From NCBI RefSeq assembly GCF_001591645.1, contig NZ_BCVH01000023.1, positions 1 to 60,334 on the forward strand: 60,334 nucleotides of DNA. The letters run 5' to 3'. Below, piece after piece: positions 11,649 through 21,816 of this stretch. The translations under genes and the position numbers were made by a program. The first letter of the stretch is position 1. Every line of letters starts with the position of its first letter. The stretch is from Robertmurraya korlensis NBRC 107688. GTDB taxonomy: Bacteria; Bacillota; Bacilli; Bacillales; Cytobacillaceae. Below the pieces are notes generated by a model, which was not told the DNA's origin, made no database searches, and saw only the letters and a program-made list of their open reading frames with translations.

Positions 11649-11777
11649 TCGTTTACCTAATAAATAAACCTTTTATCCCTGCGAAAATAGTAGGATATTA
11701 CTGTCGAATCATGGTAAAATGGAGTCCACAGTAGGGAGAGAAGTCTACTGAATTTTGCTCTGGGATGAGGGGTTACT

Positions 11778-14141
11778 TTGCTTGGGTCTGCCACATTTTA
11801 TGTGTTCAATTTAAGCGATGTTTTGATTGCTATCTTCATTTCGATAATATGCTGTACATTAGGGGCAGAATTTTGTCGACGGCTGAAGCTAGAAAATTAT
11901 ACGTTTACTAGAAGACTATTATACTCGTTAATGCTAGGTTTTTCTTTTTGGATCGCGTTATTATTGGTTTGTTTTGCCATTGAATTACCCTACTCTACAG
12001 GGAATGTCAATTTATACTTTCAATTGAGTTTTTATTTCTGTTTCATCGGATCTTATATTGCTCTGGGTGTAACAAAACAGGGACTTAATAGCTCTATACA
12101 GTACATATTTGCAGGATTATTTATTACGCTTTGTATTTTAGGTACACTTGGTCTTGGTTTTTATCTACTTTACTCTGATCAGCTTGATGTAAAGCCGGTT
12201 CTTGCCACCATGACCGTATTCCTAACATTAGCCACGATGTTCTCTTTGCTTCGATTCCTGATTCAAATTACAAATGCTGATATTTACCATTTTCTTTCAA
12301 GATGGAAACTTGTTGGTAGTATTCTTGGTGGAGCTGCTTTTTCGGGAATACCTTTTATCGTCATTGTTTCCATGTTTAATCTTGAGGAAATTGCTGCTGA
12401 TCATACGACACCATTGGTTATGCTGTTACCATTTACATATAGCGTCATTACGAATCTTGCCTTAATGCTTGTTCCTGATCTGTTTGGTGAACGATTATTG
12501 ATGCGTAACATCCAGTCATATTTATCGCTCTTTAACCATAATCCAGATGCAGTCTTTGCGGTGAATTTGTCAGGCCATATCCTGCATGCGAATAAGGAAG
12601 CCTTTATGCTTACGGGCTATGATCAGGAAGCGATTAAGGGTTTGCATTTCAAAGAGTTATTAGTCTACGACAGGGAGGAAATTAATCGCTATTTACAAAG
12701 CGTACTCCAAGGAGAAATTCAATCGGTAGAAGTAAAACTTCGACATCGAGATGGCTTTTTTATTGATGTAAGAATTACACCTGTTCGAATTATCGTTAAA
12801 GAAGAACTGATTGGTGTATATGGAATTGTCCGAGATATTACGGAGAAGACGCATGCAGAGGAGACGATTCGCTACCTTGCTTATCATGATGACTTAACCA
12901 ACTTGCCGAATAAACGTATGCTTGAAAAAGTGGCTACAGAAGCAATTGTTGAAAACCAACCTTTTTATCTCTTTTATATTGATTTTGATCGTTTTAAACG
13001 GATTAATGATACATTTGGTCATTTTTTCGGTGATAAAATTTTGCAAGAAACCGGGAAAAAACTTGAGGAGCTCATGCCTAAGAACTGTACGATTGCAAGG
13101 CTAGGGGGAGACGAGTTTGCAGCTTTGCTACCTCATCCAGCAGACTATGATACGGTAGCACAAAGTGTTATTGATGGGTTTCGTACACCCATCGTACTCG
13201 ATGGATTTGACTTTTTACTTACAGCGAGCATCGGTGTGGCCTCTTTTCCAAAGGATGGAGAAACAATCTTGGAATTATTAAAGGCGGCAGATCTAGCCAT
13301 GTATCGAGCGAAAAATCAGGGGTCAAACCGATATGTTGTTTATGAAGCGACGATGAAGGAGCAATCACTTAATAAAATTCAGATTGAAAGTGATCTTCGT
13401 AGAGATATAACAAATCGTAAATTGACGGTTTATTATCAGCCGAAATTTGATACGGGTTCGAACCAATTGGTTGGGTCAGAGGCACTCCTTCGTTGGAACC
13501 ATGAAGAAAACGGTTTTATTCCTCCAAGTAAGTTTATTCCTATCGCTGAAGAGAGCAATTTAATTATTGATCTGGAGAGATTTGTGATTACTGAAGTTTT
13601 CGAGACCATTGGTGGATGGAAGCGGAAAGGGATGCCGGTACCAAGAACGTCTATTAATATTTCGGTCATTCATTTTTACCAAGAGGACTTTGTTGATTTT
13701 ATCATAAAAAATCTAGCAAAATATGAAATTGACGGTAGTGATATAGAGATTGAAATTACGGAAAGTGTGATTATGCGCGGGGAAGAACGAGTAAATCAAA
13801 ACCTGCTTGCGCTAAGAAAAGTCGGGGTTGAGATCAGTGTGGATGACTTTGGTACTGGTTATAGCTCGTTAAGTTATTTGCAAAAGCTATCTGTTGATCG
13901 TTTGAAAATTGATCAATCATTCATTGCTGATTATGAGAGCAATAAAGAAATTATCTCTGCCATCATATCGATGTCCCACAACCTAAATCTGAAGGTCATT
14001 GCAGAAGGGGTAGAGACATTGAATCAAATCGGCTTCCTGCAAAATATGAATTGCTTCGAGGTGCAAGGTTATTTCTACTCTCCGCCAGTGGAGCGCTCCA
14101 ATTATGAAGAGATCTTAACCAAATACGGTATTGCTAGCTGA
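11778..14141 (+). CDS. 7-TM PAS-GGDEF-EAL cyclic-di-GMP protein
   Basis: 787 aa. The N-terminal 235 residues hold seven hydrophobic helices (about 13-33, 47-70, 79-99, 106-132, 140-160, 176-199, 210-232) with no MHYT motif. Next come a PAS domain (about 245-360), a GGDEF domain with intact RLGGDEF (about 443-447), and an EAL domain with EALLRW (about 567) and DDFGTGYSSL (about 688). Both catalytic signatures are complete, so synthesis and breakdown of c-di-GMP are both possible; EAL may dominate. The start is TTG at 11778 behind GATGAGGGG; the next candidate starts would cut the first helix. Monocistronic. The ligand of the membrane sensor is unknown. Confidence 0.93.
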   Translation: MLGSATFYVFNLSDVLIAIFISIICCTLGAEFCRRLKLENYTFTRRLLYSLMLGFSFWIALLLVCFAIELPYSTGNVNLYFQLSFYFCFIGSYIALGVTKQGLNSSIQYIFAGLFITLCILGTLGLGFYLLYSDQLDVKPVLATMTVFLTLATMFSLLRFLIQITNADIYHFLSRWKLVGSILGGAAFSGIPFIVIVSMFNLEEIAADHTTPLVMLLPFTYSVITNLALMLVPDLFGERLLMRNIQSYLSLFNHNPDAVFAVNLSGHILHANKEAFMLTGYDQEAIKGLHFKELLVYDREEINRYLQSVLQGEIQSVEVKLRHRDGFFIDVRITPVRIIVKEELIGVYGIVRDITEKTHAEETIRYLAYHDDLTNLPNKRMLEKVATEAIVENQPFYLFYIDFDRFKRINDTFGHFFGDKILQETGKKLEELMPKNCTIARLGGDEFAALLPHPADYDTVAQSVIDGFRTPIVLDGFDFLLTASIGVASFPKDGETILELLKAADLAMYRAKNQGSNRYVVYEATMKEQSLNKIQIESDLRRDITNRKLTVYYQPKFDTGSNQLVGSEALLRWNHEENGFIPPSKFIPIAEESNLIIDLERFVITEVFETIGGWKRKGMPVPRTSINISVIHFYQEDFVDFIIKNLAKYEIDGSDIEIEITESVIMRGEERVNQNLLALRKVGVEISVDDFGTGYSSLSYLQKLSVDRLKIDQSFIADYESNKEIISAIISMSHNLNLKVIAEGVETLNQIGFLQNMNCFEVQGYFYSPPVERSNYEEILTKYGIAS

Positions 14142-14171
14142 AAATGCCTCTAATGATAGAGGCATTTTTCC
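14141..14171. terminator. Bidirectional terminator
   Basis: AAAATGCCTCTA and TAGAGGCATTTTT pair around ATGA. It lies between the GGDEF-EAL gene (plus) and the small gene ending at 14174 (minus). Confidence 0.88.
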
Positions 14172-14173
14172 AT

Positions 14174-14365
14174 TTATTTATTCGTTCTAACAAAAATATT
14201 TACAGCTTCTTTTTGAATTTGAAGGTTTTCATACTGGTAGTAGCTAGTCCCATACGTGGCGTAACCTTCTTTTAACAGTTGGTTTATCAATACGGAAGGA
14301 TGTTCAACGTGAAGTGGTATGGTTTCGTCTTCTTGTTTTAAATAAAAATTAACCTCGATACTCAT
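14174..14365 (-). CDS. Hypothetical protein, 63 aa
   Basis: Small soluble protein (MSIEVNFYLKQEDETIPLHV...), mixed alpha/beta in appearance, with a Tyr-rich centre (GYATYGTSYYQYENL) and a basic C-terminus. The ATG is preceded on the minus strand by GAGGGAACGATT, an acceptable RBS. A terminator follows. It is well separated from its neighbours and has plausible Bacillus codon use, so I call it real. I do not recognise a family. Confidence 0.65.
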   Translation of the reverse strand: MSIEVNFYLKQEDETIPLHVEHPSVLINQLLKEGYATYGTSYYQYENLQIQKEAVNIFVRTNK

Positions 14366-14441
14366 AATCGTTCCCTCGCACTAAAATGGTCCGTTTTCCC
14401 ATATTATATCAAGAAGGAATGTGAAAAGGGTAACAATTTTT

Positions 14442-14723
14442 TTATTCTGACGATTGATTTCTCATTCTCTCTTGAGCAAGTCGAACCATTTCCTTGACCA
14501 TGCTACCACCGATTTGACCACCGATTTTCCCTGCTTGGTGGGAGGTGAGATTCCCATTGTTTCCTCTTTTCAACGGAATGTTCATATCAGCTGCCACCTC
14601 GTATTTCACTTGATCCGGGTTATCCTTGGACACTGAATATCCTCTCTCCTTCATAACATCAGCTTTTAATGAATCTAATGCCTCTCTAGCCTCAGGGATT
14701 AACGGACGTCTTTTTCTTGCCAT
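14442..14723 (-). CDS. Alpha/beta-type small acid-soluble spore protein
   Basis: 93-aa DNA-binding spore protein that coats and protects forespore DNA. The family core is intact: the GPR-protease region at KYEVAADMNIPL, followed by GNLTSHQAGKIGGQIGGSMVKEMVRLAQERM, which contains the conserved GxxGGxMV segment. An N-terminal basic extension (MARKRRPLIPEAREAL) makes it longer than the major 65-72 aa SASPs and points to a minor SASP. RBS AGAAAGGGG precedes the ATG. A CATACTA -10 upstream fits forespore sigma-G control. It is the best single sign that the organism sporulates. Confidence 0.95.
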   Translation of the reverse strand: MARKRRPLIPEAREALDSLKADVMKERGYSVSKDNPDQVKYEVAADMNIPLKRGNNGNLTSHQAGKIGGQIGGSMVKEMVRLAQERMRNQSSE

Positions 14724-14752
14724 TAAAAAAACCCCTTTCTACCTTTTTTTCT

Positions 14753-14782
14753 TAGTATGTACTTTCCTTATGTGAAATACTT
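14753..14782 (-). promoter_or_regulatory. Sigma-G-like promoter of the SASP gene
   Basis: On the minus strand the -10 is CATACTA (14753-14759), which matches sigma-G well. Seventeen bp upstream, AAGTAT (14777-14782) is a weak match to the TGAATA -35. Confidence 0.65.
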
Positions 14783-14845
14783 GTGCTACAGGAGTTGACC
14801 ATATATTCTAGAATTATAAGTGGTAATAAAGAGGGGTTGAATAAG

Positions 14846-15073
14846 ATGAAGTATGTATTGGGTCTTTTTATCCCTGGTGCTCTCGTTATTTTTTTCACAA
14901 GAGTTACATACAGCCATGTGATTGGTTTATTGCTTACAGTTGCTCTAATAGCCGCATCAGTTTATAAGGGATACACCGATTCCTTTTTGCTCATTATTGT
15001 AGATGCATTGTCATTAACGATTGGTTTTGCCTACTCGAGACTGGTCCGAGAGAGGGCAAAACAACGTTCGTAG
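14846..15073 (+). CDS. csbA: General stress protein CsbA
   Basis: 75-aa membrane protein with two to three hydrophobic helices: GLFIPGALVIFFTRVTY, HVIGLLLTVALIAASV, then YKGYTDSFLLIIVDALSLTIGF and a basic tail. It closely resembles B. subtilis CsbA (FFTRVT, KGYTE motifs) and, as there, lies directly upstream of uvrBA. I chose the ATG at 14846, 9 bp after AAAGAGGGG, because the longer reading frame from 14783 adds a non-conserved leader without an RBS. csbA is sigma-B controlled in B. subtilis, but I could not find a clear sigma-B promoter here. Function is unknown. Confidence 0.88.
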   Translation: MKYVLGLFIPGALVIFFTRVTYSHVIGLLLTVALIAASVYKGYTDSFLLIIVDALSLTIGFAYSRLVRERAKQRS

Positions 15074-15077
15074 CAGG

Positions 15078-15111
15078 AAACTTGTCGATAAAATTTTCGA
15101 CAAGTTTTTTT
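15078..15111 (+). terminator. Terminator of csbA
   Basis: AAACTTGTCGA and TCGACAAGTTT pair around TAAAATTT, followed by a run of T residues. Confidence 0.9.
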
Positions 15112-15147
15112 ATATATTTTCTAGTCATAGAGGGTGCTTGACCCAAT

Positions 15148-15167
15148 TCAATCAAACGTTTGATTGA
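15148..15167. repeat. Perfect 20-bp palindrome upstream of uvrB
   Basis: TCAATCAAACGTTTGATTGA is its own reverse complement across all 20 positions with no spacer. It lies between the csbA terminator and the SOS box. Size and symmetry suit a dimeric repressor such as a TetR-type protein. No matching regulator gene is next to it. Confidence 0.8.
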
Positions 15168-15217
15168 CTATTTTTCGACTAGGAAAGACAGACTTCATCA
15201 TCCGAAAGAAAAAATAC

Positions 15218-15231
15218 CGAATATTTGTTCG
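15218..15231 (+). promoter_or_regulatory. SOS box (LexA operator) of uvrBA
   Basis: CGAATATTTGTTCG matches the Bacillus LexA/DinR consensus CGAACNNNNGTTCG with one mismatch. It lies just upstream of the uvrB promoter region, fitting DNA-damage induction of uvrBA. Confidence 0.82.
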
Positions 15232-15238
15232 TATATCG

Positions 15239-15269
15239 TTGGTTTGTTTTCCCTTATTTGTGGTAGAAT
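15239..15269 (+). promoter_or_regulatory. Probable promoter of uvrBA
   Basis: TAGAAT (15264-15269) is a good -10; the best -35 candidates are TTGGTT at 15239 (19-bp spacer) or TGGTTT at 15240 (18-bp spacer). A roughly 95-nt leader follows before uvrB. Confidence 0.5.
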
Positions 15270-15368
15270 GATTAATATGAAAATATAGGTTATATGCTCA
15301 GCTAGGTCCGTAGCAGCTAGTTAAAATAGATGAAATTCTAATGGATGCTTTTAATAGGAGGAGTACTT

Positions 15369-17348
15369 GTGAAGGACCAATTTGAATTAGTCTCTAAATA
15401 CTCACCACAAGGAGATCAGCCTGCAGCAATTCAAAGGATTGTTGATGGAATACATAACGGTGAAAAACGTCAAACGTTACTCGGAGCAACAGGGACGGGA
15501 AAGACATTCACGATCTCCAATGTCATTAAAGAAGTAAATAAGCCAACGCTTGTGATCGCTCACAATAAAACACTTGCTGGTCAGCTCTACAGTGAGTTCA
15601 AGGAGTTCTTTCCGAATAATGCTGTCGAGTATTTTGTTAGCTATTATGATTACTATCAGCCAGAAGCTTATGTTCCTTCAACGGATACGTTTATAGAAAA
15701 GGACGCAAGCATCAATGATGAAATTGATAAGCTTCGTCACTCTGCGACATCCTCATTGTTCGAAAGAAAGGATGTCATTATCATTGCAAGTGTTTCTTGT
15801 ATTTATGGTCTCGGTTCTCCTGAAGAATATCGAGATCTTGTGCTGTCACTAAGGACAGGGATGGAAATTGAACGTAATAAGCTCCTACACCGCTTAGTTG
15901 ATATCCAATATGAAAGAAATGATATAAACTTTCAGCGCGGAAAGTTTCGTGTTCGGGGGGATGTCGTTGAGATTTTCCCGGCTTCACGTGACGAGCATTG
16001 CTTACGTGTGGAGCTATTTGGCGATGAAATTGATCGAATTCGAGAAGTTGATGCATTAACAGGGGAGATTCTTGGTGAAAGAGACCATGTTGCTATTTTC
16101 CCAGCTTCCCACTTCGTAACCCGTGAAGAAAAACTTCTAGTTGCCATTGAAAATATCGAGAAGGAGCTAGAAGAACGTCTGACCGACATGCGTGAGAACG
16201 GCAAGCTTCTTGAGGCCCAACGATTAGAGCAACGAACGCGTTACGATTTAGAAATGATGAGGGAAATGGGTTTTTGTTCAGGAATTGAGAACTACTCTAG
16301 ACATCTTACTTTAAGGCCATCTGGGTCAACACCTTATACATTGATCGATTATTTTCCAGAGGACTTCTTGATTGTAGTCGATGAGTCTCATGTCACGCTT
16401 CCGCAAATTCGTGGAATGTTTAATGGAGACCAAGCACGTAAGCAGGTTCTTGTTGATCATGGCTTCCGTCTGCCTTCAGCGATGGATAACCGTCCGCTAA
16501 CATTTACCGAATTTGAAGAAAAAATCAATCAAATTGTGTTTGTTTCGGCAACACCGGGACCGTATGAGCTTGAGCACACGCCAGATATGGTTCAACAAAT
16601 CATTCGACCAACAGGCTTGCTTGATCCAACAATCGATGTTCGTCCAATTGAAGGGCAAATTGATGACCTAATCGGAGAAATTCATGAGCGAATCAAGAGA
16701 AATGAACGCGTACTTGTAACGACATTAACGAAAAAGATGTCAGAGGACTTGACCGATTACTTGAAAGAAATCGGCATCAAGGTACAATATCTACACTCTG
16801 AGATAAAAACGCTTGAAAGAATTGAAATCATCCGAGAACTCCGACTAGGAAAATATGATGTACTGATAGGAATTAACCTGTTAAGAGAAGGGTTGGATAT
16901 CCCAGAGGTTTCATTAGTTGCGATTCTAGATGCTGACAAGGAAGGCTTCCTTCGTTCTGAACGCTCGTTAATCCAAACAATTGGTCGTGCAGCGCGTAAT
17001 TCACGCGGGCATGTGGTGATGTATGCGGATCGTATGACAAACTCCATGGAGCTTGCTATTTCTGAGACCAAACGACGTCGTTCCATCCAAGAAGAGTACA
17101 ATGAAAAGCATGGAATCACACCGATGACGATTCAAAAAGATATTCGAGATGCCATTCGTGCGACCCATGCGGCAGAAGACGAAGCGGAGTATAAGACAAC
17201 AGAAAAGCTTACAAAGCTTACAAAGAAAGAGCGCGATAAGCTGATTGAAGATATGGAGAAGGAAATGAAAGAAGCTGCGAAGGCACTGAACTTTGAAAGA
17301 GCGGCAGAGCTTCGCGATTTAATATTAGAGTTGAAAGCGGAAGGATGA
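15369..17348 (+). CDS. uvrB: Excinuclease ABC subunit B
   Basis: Damage-verification helicase-like subunit of nucleotide excision repair; acts with UvrA and UvrC. 659 aa from the GTG at 15369. Visible: Walker [10 protein letters not shown] near residue 38, the Tyr-rich beta-hairpin region [16 protein letters not shown] that clamps DNA, Walker B VVDESHV, helicase motifs [26 protein letters not shown] and QTIGRAARN, and the C-terminal UVR motif ([19 protein letters not shown]) that binds UvrC. I chose GTG because AGGAGGAG lies 5 bp upstream of it; an upstream ATG at 15345 would precede that RBS. An SOS box precedes the operon; uvrA follows after 7 bp. Confidence 0.98.
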   Translation: MKDQFELVSKYSPQGDQPAAIQRIVDGIHNGEKRQTLLGATGTGKTFTISNVIKEVNKPTLVIAHNKTLAGQLYSEFKEFFPNNAVEYFVSYYDYYQPEAYVPSTDTFIEKDASINDEIDKLRHSATSSLFERKDVIIIASVSCIYGLGSPEEYRDLVLSLRTGMEIERNKLLHRLVDIQYERNDINFQRGKFRVRGDVVEIFPASRDEHCLRVELFGDEIDRIREVDALTGEILGERDHVAIFPASHFVTREEKLLVAIENIEKELEERLTDMRENGKLLEAQRLEQRTRYDLEMMREMGFCSGIENYSRHLTLRPSGSTPYTLIDYFPEDFLIVVDESHVTLPQIRGMFNGDQARKQVLVDHGFRLPSAMDNRPLTFTEFEEKINQIVFVSATPGPYELEHTPDMVQQIIRPTGLLDPTIDVRPIEGQIDDLIGEIHERIKRNERVLVTTLTKKMSEDLTDYLKEIGIKVQYLHSEIKTLERIEIIRELRLGKYDVLIGINLLREGLDIPEVSLVAILDADKEGFLRSERSLIQTIGRAARNSRGHVVMYADRMTNSMELAISETKRRRSIQEEYNEKHGITPMTIQKDIRDAIRATHAAEDEAEYKTTEKLTKLTKKERDKLIEDMEKEMKEAAKALNFERAAELRDLILELKAEG

Positions 17349-17355
17349 CGAACCA

Positions 17356-20235
17356 ATGGCAATGGAAAAGCTCATAGTTAAAGGGGCTAGAGCTCATAAT
17401 TTAAAGGATATCGATGTGACCATTCCGCGAGATAAGCTCGTCGTACTGACAGGACTTTCAGGCTCGGGGAAATCCTCTCTTGCATTTGATACGATTTATG
17501 CTGAGGGGCAGCGCCGTTATGTGGAATCATTATCAGCCTATGCAAGACAGTTTTTAGGGCAAATGGATAAGCCGGATGTTGATATGATTGAAGGACTTTC
17601 ACCTGCTATTTCAATTGACCAGAAGACTACCAGTCGTAACCCGCGTTCGACCGTCGGAACGGTTACGGAGATTTATGATTACTTACGTTTATTATTTGCA
17701 AGGGTGGGGCGACCAACCTGTCCGAATCATGGAATTGAAATTAGTTCACAAACGATCGAGCAAATGGTTGACCGAATTATGGAGTATCCTGAACGAACAA
17801 AGCTCCAGGTGCTTGCACCGATTGTTTCGGGTCGCAAGGGGACACATGTAAAGGTCTTAGAGGATATAAAAAAGCAAGGATTTGTTCGTGTACGTGTAGA
17901 CGGAGAAATGCTCGATCTCAGTGACGAAATCGAACTGGAGAAAAACAAAAAGCATACGATTGAAGTAGTTGTTGACCGTATTGTTGTTAAAGAGGGAGTC
18001 ACTGCCCGTCTCGCTGACTCCCTTGAAACTGCTCTTGGACTTGGTGAAGGTAAGGTTATTATAGATGTCATGGGCGAAGAGGAGTTATTGTTTAGCGAAC
18101 ACCATGCCTGTCCATTGTGTGGCTTTTCGATTACAGAGCTTGAGCCTCGTATGTTCTCTTTTAACAGTCCGTTCGGTGCGTGTCCAGACTGTGATGGATT
18201 AGGTTCAAAGCTTGAGGTGGATGTGGATCTTGTTATCCCTAATAAAGAATTATCCTTAAAGAAACATGCCATCGCACCATGGGAACCAACGAGCTCTCAG
18301 TACTACCCACAGCTGTTAGAAGCCGTATGTAACCACTTTGGTATAGATATGGACATACCTGTACAGGATATTCCAAAGCATTTGCTTGAAAAAGTGTTAT
18401 ATGGGTCAAAGGAAGATGACATTTACTTCCGTTACGAAAACGACTTTGGCCAAATCCGTGAGGGTTATATTCAATTTGAAGGTGTCATTCGTAATGTGGA
18501 GCGCCGTTACAAGGAAACAAGCTCTGATTTTATTCGAGAGCAAATGGAAAAGTACATGGCACAACACCACTGCCCGACCTGTAAAGGGGATCGCCTAAAG
18601 AAGGAAACATTAGCAGTTCTAATCAATAACCATCATATAGGAAAAGTAACTTCCTTCTCGATTGAAGAAGCTCATCATTTCTTTGACCATCTCGATTTAA
18701 CGGAAAAAGAAAGAAAGATTGCTAACTTAATTCTTCGTGAAATTAAAGAGCGTCTAGGGTTCTTAATCAATGTAGGGCTTGACTACTTAACATTGAATCG
18801 TGCGGCGGGAACATTATCTGGTGGAGAGGCACAACGGATTCGTTTAGCTACACAAATAGGTTCAAGACTAACTGGAGTTCTCTACATTTTAGATGAGCCA
18901 TCAATCGGCCTTCACCAACGAGACAATGACCGCCTCATTGAAACGTTGAAAAATATGCGTGATATCGGAAATACACTCATTGTTGTCGAGCACGATGAAG
19001 ACACGATGCTTGCTGCCGATTATTTAATCGATGTCGGTCCGGGGGCAGGAGTTCATGGTGGACAAATTGTATCCGCTGGAACGCCTCAAGAGGTCATGGA
19101 CGATCCTAACTCGCTAACCGGTCAATATTTAGCAGGAAAGAAATTTATCCCGCTGCCGATTGAGCGAAGAAAAAGTGATGGTCGCTACGTCGAGATTAAG
19201 GGCGCTAAAGAAAACAATTTGAACAATGTAAATGTAAAATTCCCGCTCGGAATGTTCATTGCTGTTACTGGAGTTTCTGGTTCAGGGAAAAGTACATTAA
19301 TCAATGAGATTCTCCATAAATCCTTAGCTCAAAAATTAAACCGTGCAAAAACAAAACCAGGTCAGCACCGAGAAATCAAGGGGATCGAGCATCTTGATAA
19401 GGTCATTGATATTGACCAATCACCTATTGGCCGTACACCACGCTCAAACCCTGCGACATACACTGGGGTGTTCGATGATGTTCGGGATGTGTTTGCATCC
19501 ACAAATGAAGCAAAGGTTCGTGGTTATAAAAAAGGTCGATTTAGCTTTAATGTCAAAGGTGGCCGCTGTGAGGCATGCCGCGGAGATGGGATTATAAAAA
19601 TTGAGATGCACTTTTTACCAGATGTATACGTCCCTTGTGAAGTGTGTCATGGTAAACGATACAATCGAGAAACGCTAGAAGTAAAATACAAAGGCAAAAA
19701 TATCTCAGATGTATTAGATATGACGGTCGAAGATGCACTCGTATATTTTGAAAATATCCCGAAAATTAAGAGGAAGCTTCAAACAATATATGATGTGGGG
19801 CTGGGTTACATCACACTCGGCCAACCTGCCACGACTTTATCTGGTGGGGAAGCGCAAAGGGTAAAGCTTGCATCAGAGCTTCATCGCCGTTCAACCGGCC
19901 GTTCGTTCTATATTCTTGATGAGCCGACCACAGGGTTACACGTGGATGATATTTCAAGATTACTTGTCGTCCTACAGCGACTTGTGGAAAACGGTGATAC
20001 GGTATTAGTGATTGAGCATAATCTTGATGTAATTAAAGCTGCCGACTATATTGTCGACCTTGGTCCAGAGGGGGGCGACAAGGGCGGTACCATTATTGCG
20101 ATGGGAACCCCTGAACAAGTAGCAGAAGTTCCTTTATCGTATACTGGGAAATACCTGAAGCCAATTCTCGAACGTGATCGTGAACGAATGAAGAAGCAAA
20201 TTCAGCAAAAAGAAGAGCAAGTAACTAACGCGTAA
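17356..20235 (+). CDS. uvrA: Excinuclease ABC subunit A
   Basis: DNA-damage-recognition ATPase, 959 aa, dimeric, loads UvrB on lesions. Two ABC modules: Walker [10 protein letters not shown] near residue 33 and GVSGSGKST near 640, signature LSGGEAQR twice, and Walker [11 protein letters not shown] and [10 protein letters not shown]. Zinc-binding Cys clusters are seen in CPLCGF...CPDCDGLG, in CPTCKGDR, and in CEACRGDG...[10 protein letters not shown]. It is cotranscribed with uvrB (7-bp gap) and so under the same SOS box. A strong terminator follows. Length and all motifs are standard. Confidence 0.98.
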   Translation: MAMEKLIVKGARAHNLKDIDVTIPRDKLVVLTGLSGSGKSSLAFDTIYAEGQRRYVESLSAYARQFLGQMDKPDVDMIEGLSPAISIDQKTTSRNPRSTVGTVTEIYDYLRLLFARVGRPTCPNHGIEISSQTIEQMVDRIMEYPERTKLQVLAPIVSGRKGTHVKVLEDIKKQGFVRVRVDGEMLDLSDEIELEKNKKHTIEVVVDRIVVKEGVTARLADSLETALGLGEGKVIIDVMGEEELLFSEHHACPLCGFSITELEPRMFSFNSPFGACPDCDGLGSKLEVDVDLVIPNKELSLKKHAIAPWEPTSSQYYPQLLEAVCNHFGIDMDIPVQDIPKHLLEKVLYGSKEDDIYFRYENDFGQIREGYIQFEGVIRNVERRYKETSSDFIREQMEKYMAQHHCPTCKGDRLKKETLAVLINNHHIGKVTSFSIEEAHHFFDHLDLTEKERKIANLILREIKERLGFLINVGLDYLTLNRAAGTLSGGEAQRIRLATQIGSRLTGVLYILDEPSIGLHQRDNDRLIETLKNMRDIGNTLIVVEHDEDTMLAADYLIDVGPGAGVHGGQIVSAGTPQEVMDDPNSLTGQYLAGKKFIPLPIERRKSDGRYVEIKGAKENNLNNVNVKFPLGMFIAVTGVSGSGKSTLINEILHKSLAQKLNRAKTKPGQHREIKGIEHLDKVIDIDQSPIGRTPRSNPATYTGVFDDVRDVFASTNEAKVRGYKKGRFSFNVKGGRCEACRGDGIIKIEMHFLPDVYVPCEVCHGKRYNRETLEVKYKGKNISDVLDMTVEDALVYFENIPKIKRKLQTIYDVGLGYITLGQPATTLSGGEAQRVKLASELHRRSTGRSFYILDEPTTGLHVDDISRLLVVLQRLVENGDTVLVIEHNLDVIKAADYIVDLGPEGGDKGGTIIAMGTPEQVAEVPLSYTGKYLKPILERDRERMKKQIQQKEEQVTNA

Positions 20236-20240
20236 GGTGG

Positions 20241-20274
20241 GGAGCAGTTCCATATAAGGAATTGCTCCTTTTTG
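20241..20274 (+). terminator. Terminator of uvrBA
   Basis: GGAGCAGTTCC and AGGAATTGCTCC pair around ATATA, followed by TTTTT. Confidence 0.88.
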
Positions 20275-20295
20275 TATCAATCTCCTCAAAATTCA

Positions 20296-20321
20296 TGAAA
20301 CTTTTATTTATTAAGAACGTA
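20296..20321 (+). promoter_or_regulatory. Sigma-W promoter of the yvl operon
   Basis: TGAAAC (20296-20301), exactly 16 bp, then CGTA (20318-20321). This is the canonical sigma-W arrangement and sits 27 bp before the first ATG, matching the known sigma-W control of yvlABCD in B. subtilis. Confidence 0.9.
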
Positions 20322-20347
20322 CATATGAGCAGAGGAGATGACGGAAA

Positions 20348-20674
20348 ATGAATACGAATAAAGTTTTGGCCGGTATGAGTTATTTGAGTATCTTTTTTGC
20401 TGGGTTTATTTTTCCATTAGTCGTGTTTTTAGTTACAACTAGTCCCTACGTAAAACAGCATGCAAAAAAAGCATTTCTGTCGCACTTGATCCCAATTATT
20501 CCCGTTCCGTTTCTAGTCGGTGCAGCGGTTTATCTAGATTTTACTAACCAATTATCAGACACCACTCCCATTTATATCATTGTAGGCGCACTTTTAACTG
20601 GATTGATCGCCATTATTGTTACGATTTGGAATCTTGTAAAAGCTATTAAAGTTTTTGCAAATGAAGATTATTAG
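20348..20674 (+). CDS. yvlA: DUF4870-like membrane protein (YvlA-like)
   Basis: 108-aa membrane protein with three hydrophobic segments (about 8-31, 43-62, 75-97) and the family pattern AGFIFPLVVFL...VKQHAKKAFLSHLIP. It is first gene of a sigma-W-driven operon with yvlB and yvlD, so an envelope-stress role is likely. RBS AGAGGAGATG lies about 10 bp before the ATG. The exact function is unknown; the yvlA name rests on operon position and size. Confidence 0.82.
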   Translation: MNTNKVLAGMSYLSIFFAGFIFPLVVFLVTTSPYVKQHAKKAFLSHLIPIIPVPFLVGAAVYLDFTNQLSDTTPIYIIVGALLTGLIAIIVTIWNLVKAIKVFANEDY

Positions 20675-20694
20675 CCTATTGAGGAGGGTATGAC

Positions 20695-21801
20695 ATGAAA
20701 GAAGAAAGAAAACGAATATTACAAATGGTTGAGGAAGGCAAGCTTAAGGTTGATGAAGCGTTGCTACTATTAGAAGAGCTGGAGAAATCCAATTCTTCGA
20801 TGGAAGAAAAGCAACAAAAATTATATAACGAGCTGTCAACGGTAGTGAATTTTGAAGAGGGAAAAAAGTCATCAGGCTTCTCTCAGCAAAAGGCCCAGTC
20901 TGCAAAAGAAAAAATACTAGAGTTTGTCGATGTTGCTTTTAAAAAGATTAAAGACTTCGATCTTGATTGGAACTTCGGACAGTCGGTTGATGTTTCTCAT
21001 ATCTATCAACAATCACATACCAGGGTACAGGATATTGATATTGACGTAGCCAATGGCTCCGTAGTGCTTATACCGTGGGAGCAACCGGATGTTCGCGTCG
21101 AATGTGAGGCAAAGGTGTACCGTGTGGAATCACCAGAGGAAGCGAAGAGCCTTTTTATCAAGGATGTGTTATTTTCGGTCGAAGGGGATAAACTACGTTT
21201 CGGAGCACAACAAAAATGGATGAAGGTTCAGGCGAAGGTATACGTGCCGACTACCGATTTTGAACAGATTCGCATCCGTATGTTTAACGGGCCCATTACA
21301 AGTGAAAATCTGGTGGTATCGTCTTTCAAAGCAAAAACAGCGAATGGGAAAGTGGAAGTGTCGAATATGAAGAGTTCCAAATCAGAACTTGAAACGGCTA
21401 ATGGGCAAATTACAGTGAAGCAAAGCTCAGTCGGTGATTTGGAGGCTGAAACGATTAACGGGGCTATTAAAGTGGATGGTACTTATAAAAAGCTCGACCT
21501 TCAATCTTTTAACGGAAATATAGAATGTGAGCTTGGTGGAGACCAAGGTGATGTGGTGGTAGCAAAAGCAACAACGGGTTCGATCAAGGTGAAGGTACCT
21601 ATGGCTTGGGCGTTAAGTGGGGAATTGAAGTCCAACCTCGGTGGATTCCAAGTGGATGTAGACGATATTTCAGTCGTAGAAAATAAGAATGAAGTTGTTC
21701 AAAAAATGTTTAGCTTTAAATCTACAAGACCGATGGATTCATTTACAACGATTCTTGCAGATACAAAGACTGGTTCGATTTCGTTGAAAAAAGTGAAATA
21801 A
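20695..21801 (+). CDS. yvlB: DUF4097 beta-strand repeat protein (YvlB)
   Basis: 368 aa. The N-terminal 30 residues (KEERKRILQMVEEGKLKVDEALLLLEELE split around 20) form the short helical SHOCT-like motif that typifies YvlB. After a charged linker, about 110-365 is a beta-solenoid-like DUF4097 region with repeating DIDVANGSVVL, IRMFNGPITS, KTANGKVEVS, ETANGQITVK, ETINGAIKVD and QSFNGNIECE units, roughly 20 residues each. No signal peptide, so likely cytoplasmic and membrane-associated through partners. RBS GAGGAGGG. In B. subtilis the operon belongs to the sigma-W envelope-stress regulon. The adjacent yvlC (PspC) gene is absent here. Confidence 0.88.
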   Translation: MKEERKRILQMVEEGKLKVDEALLLLEELEKSNSSMEEKQQKLYNELSTVVNFEEGKKSSGFSQQKAQSAKEKILEFVDVAFKKIKDFDLDWNFGQSVDVSHIYQQSHTRVQDIDIDVANGSVVLIPWEQPDVRVECEAKVYRVESPEEAKSLFIKDVLFSVEGDKLRFGAQQKWMKVQAKVYVPTTDFEQIRIRMFNGPITSENLVVSSFKAKTANGKVEVSNMKSSKSELETANGQITVKQSSVGDLEAETINGAIKVDGTYKKLDLQSFNGNIECELGGDQGDVVVAKATTGSIKVKVPMAWALSGELKSNLGGFQVDVDDISVVENKNEVVQKMFSFKSTRPMDSFTTILADTKTGSISLKKVK

Positions 21802-21816
21802 GAATGGATGATTGTG

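Noticed and set aside
14783-14845. Longer start for CsbA
   Set aside because: No RBS before 14783, and the extra 21 residues are not part of the known CsbA N-terminus.
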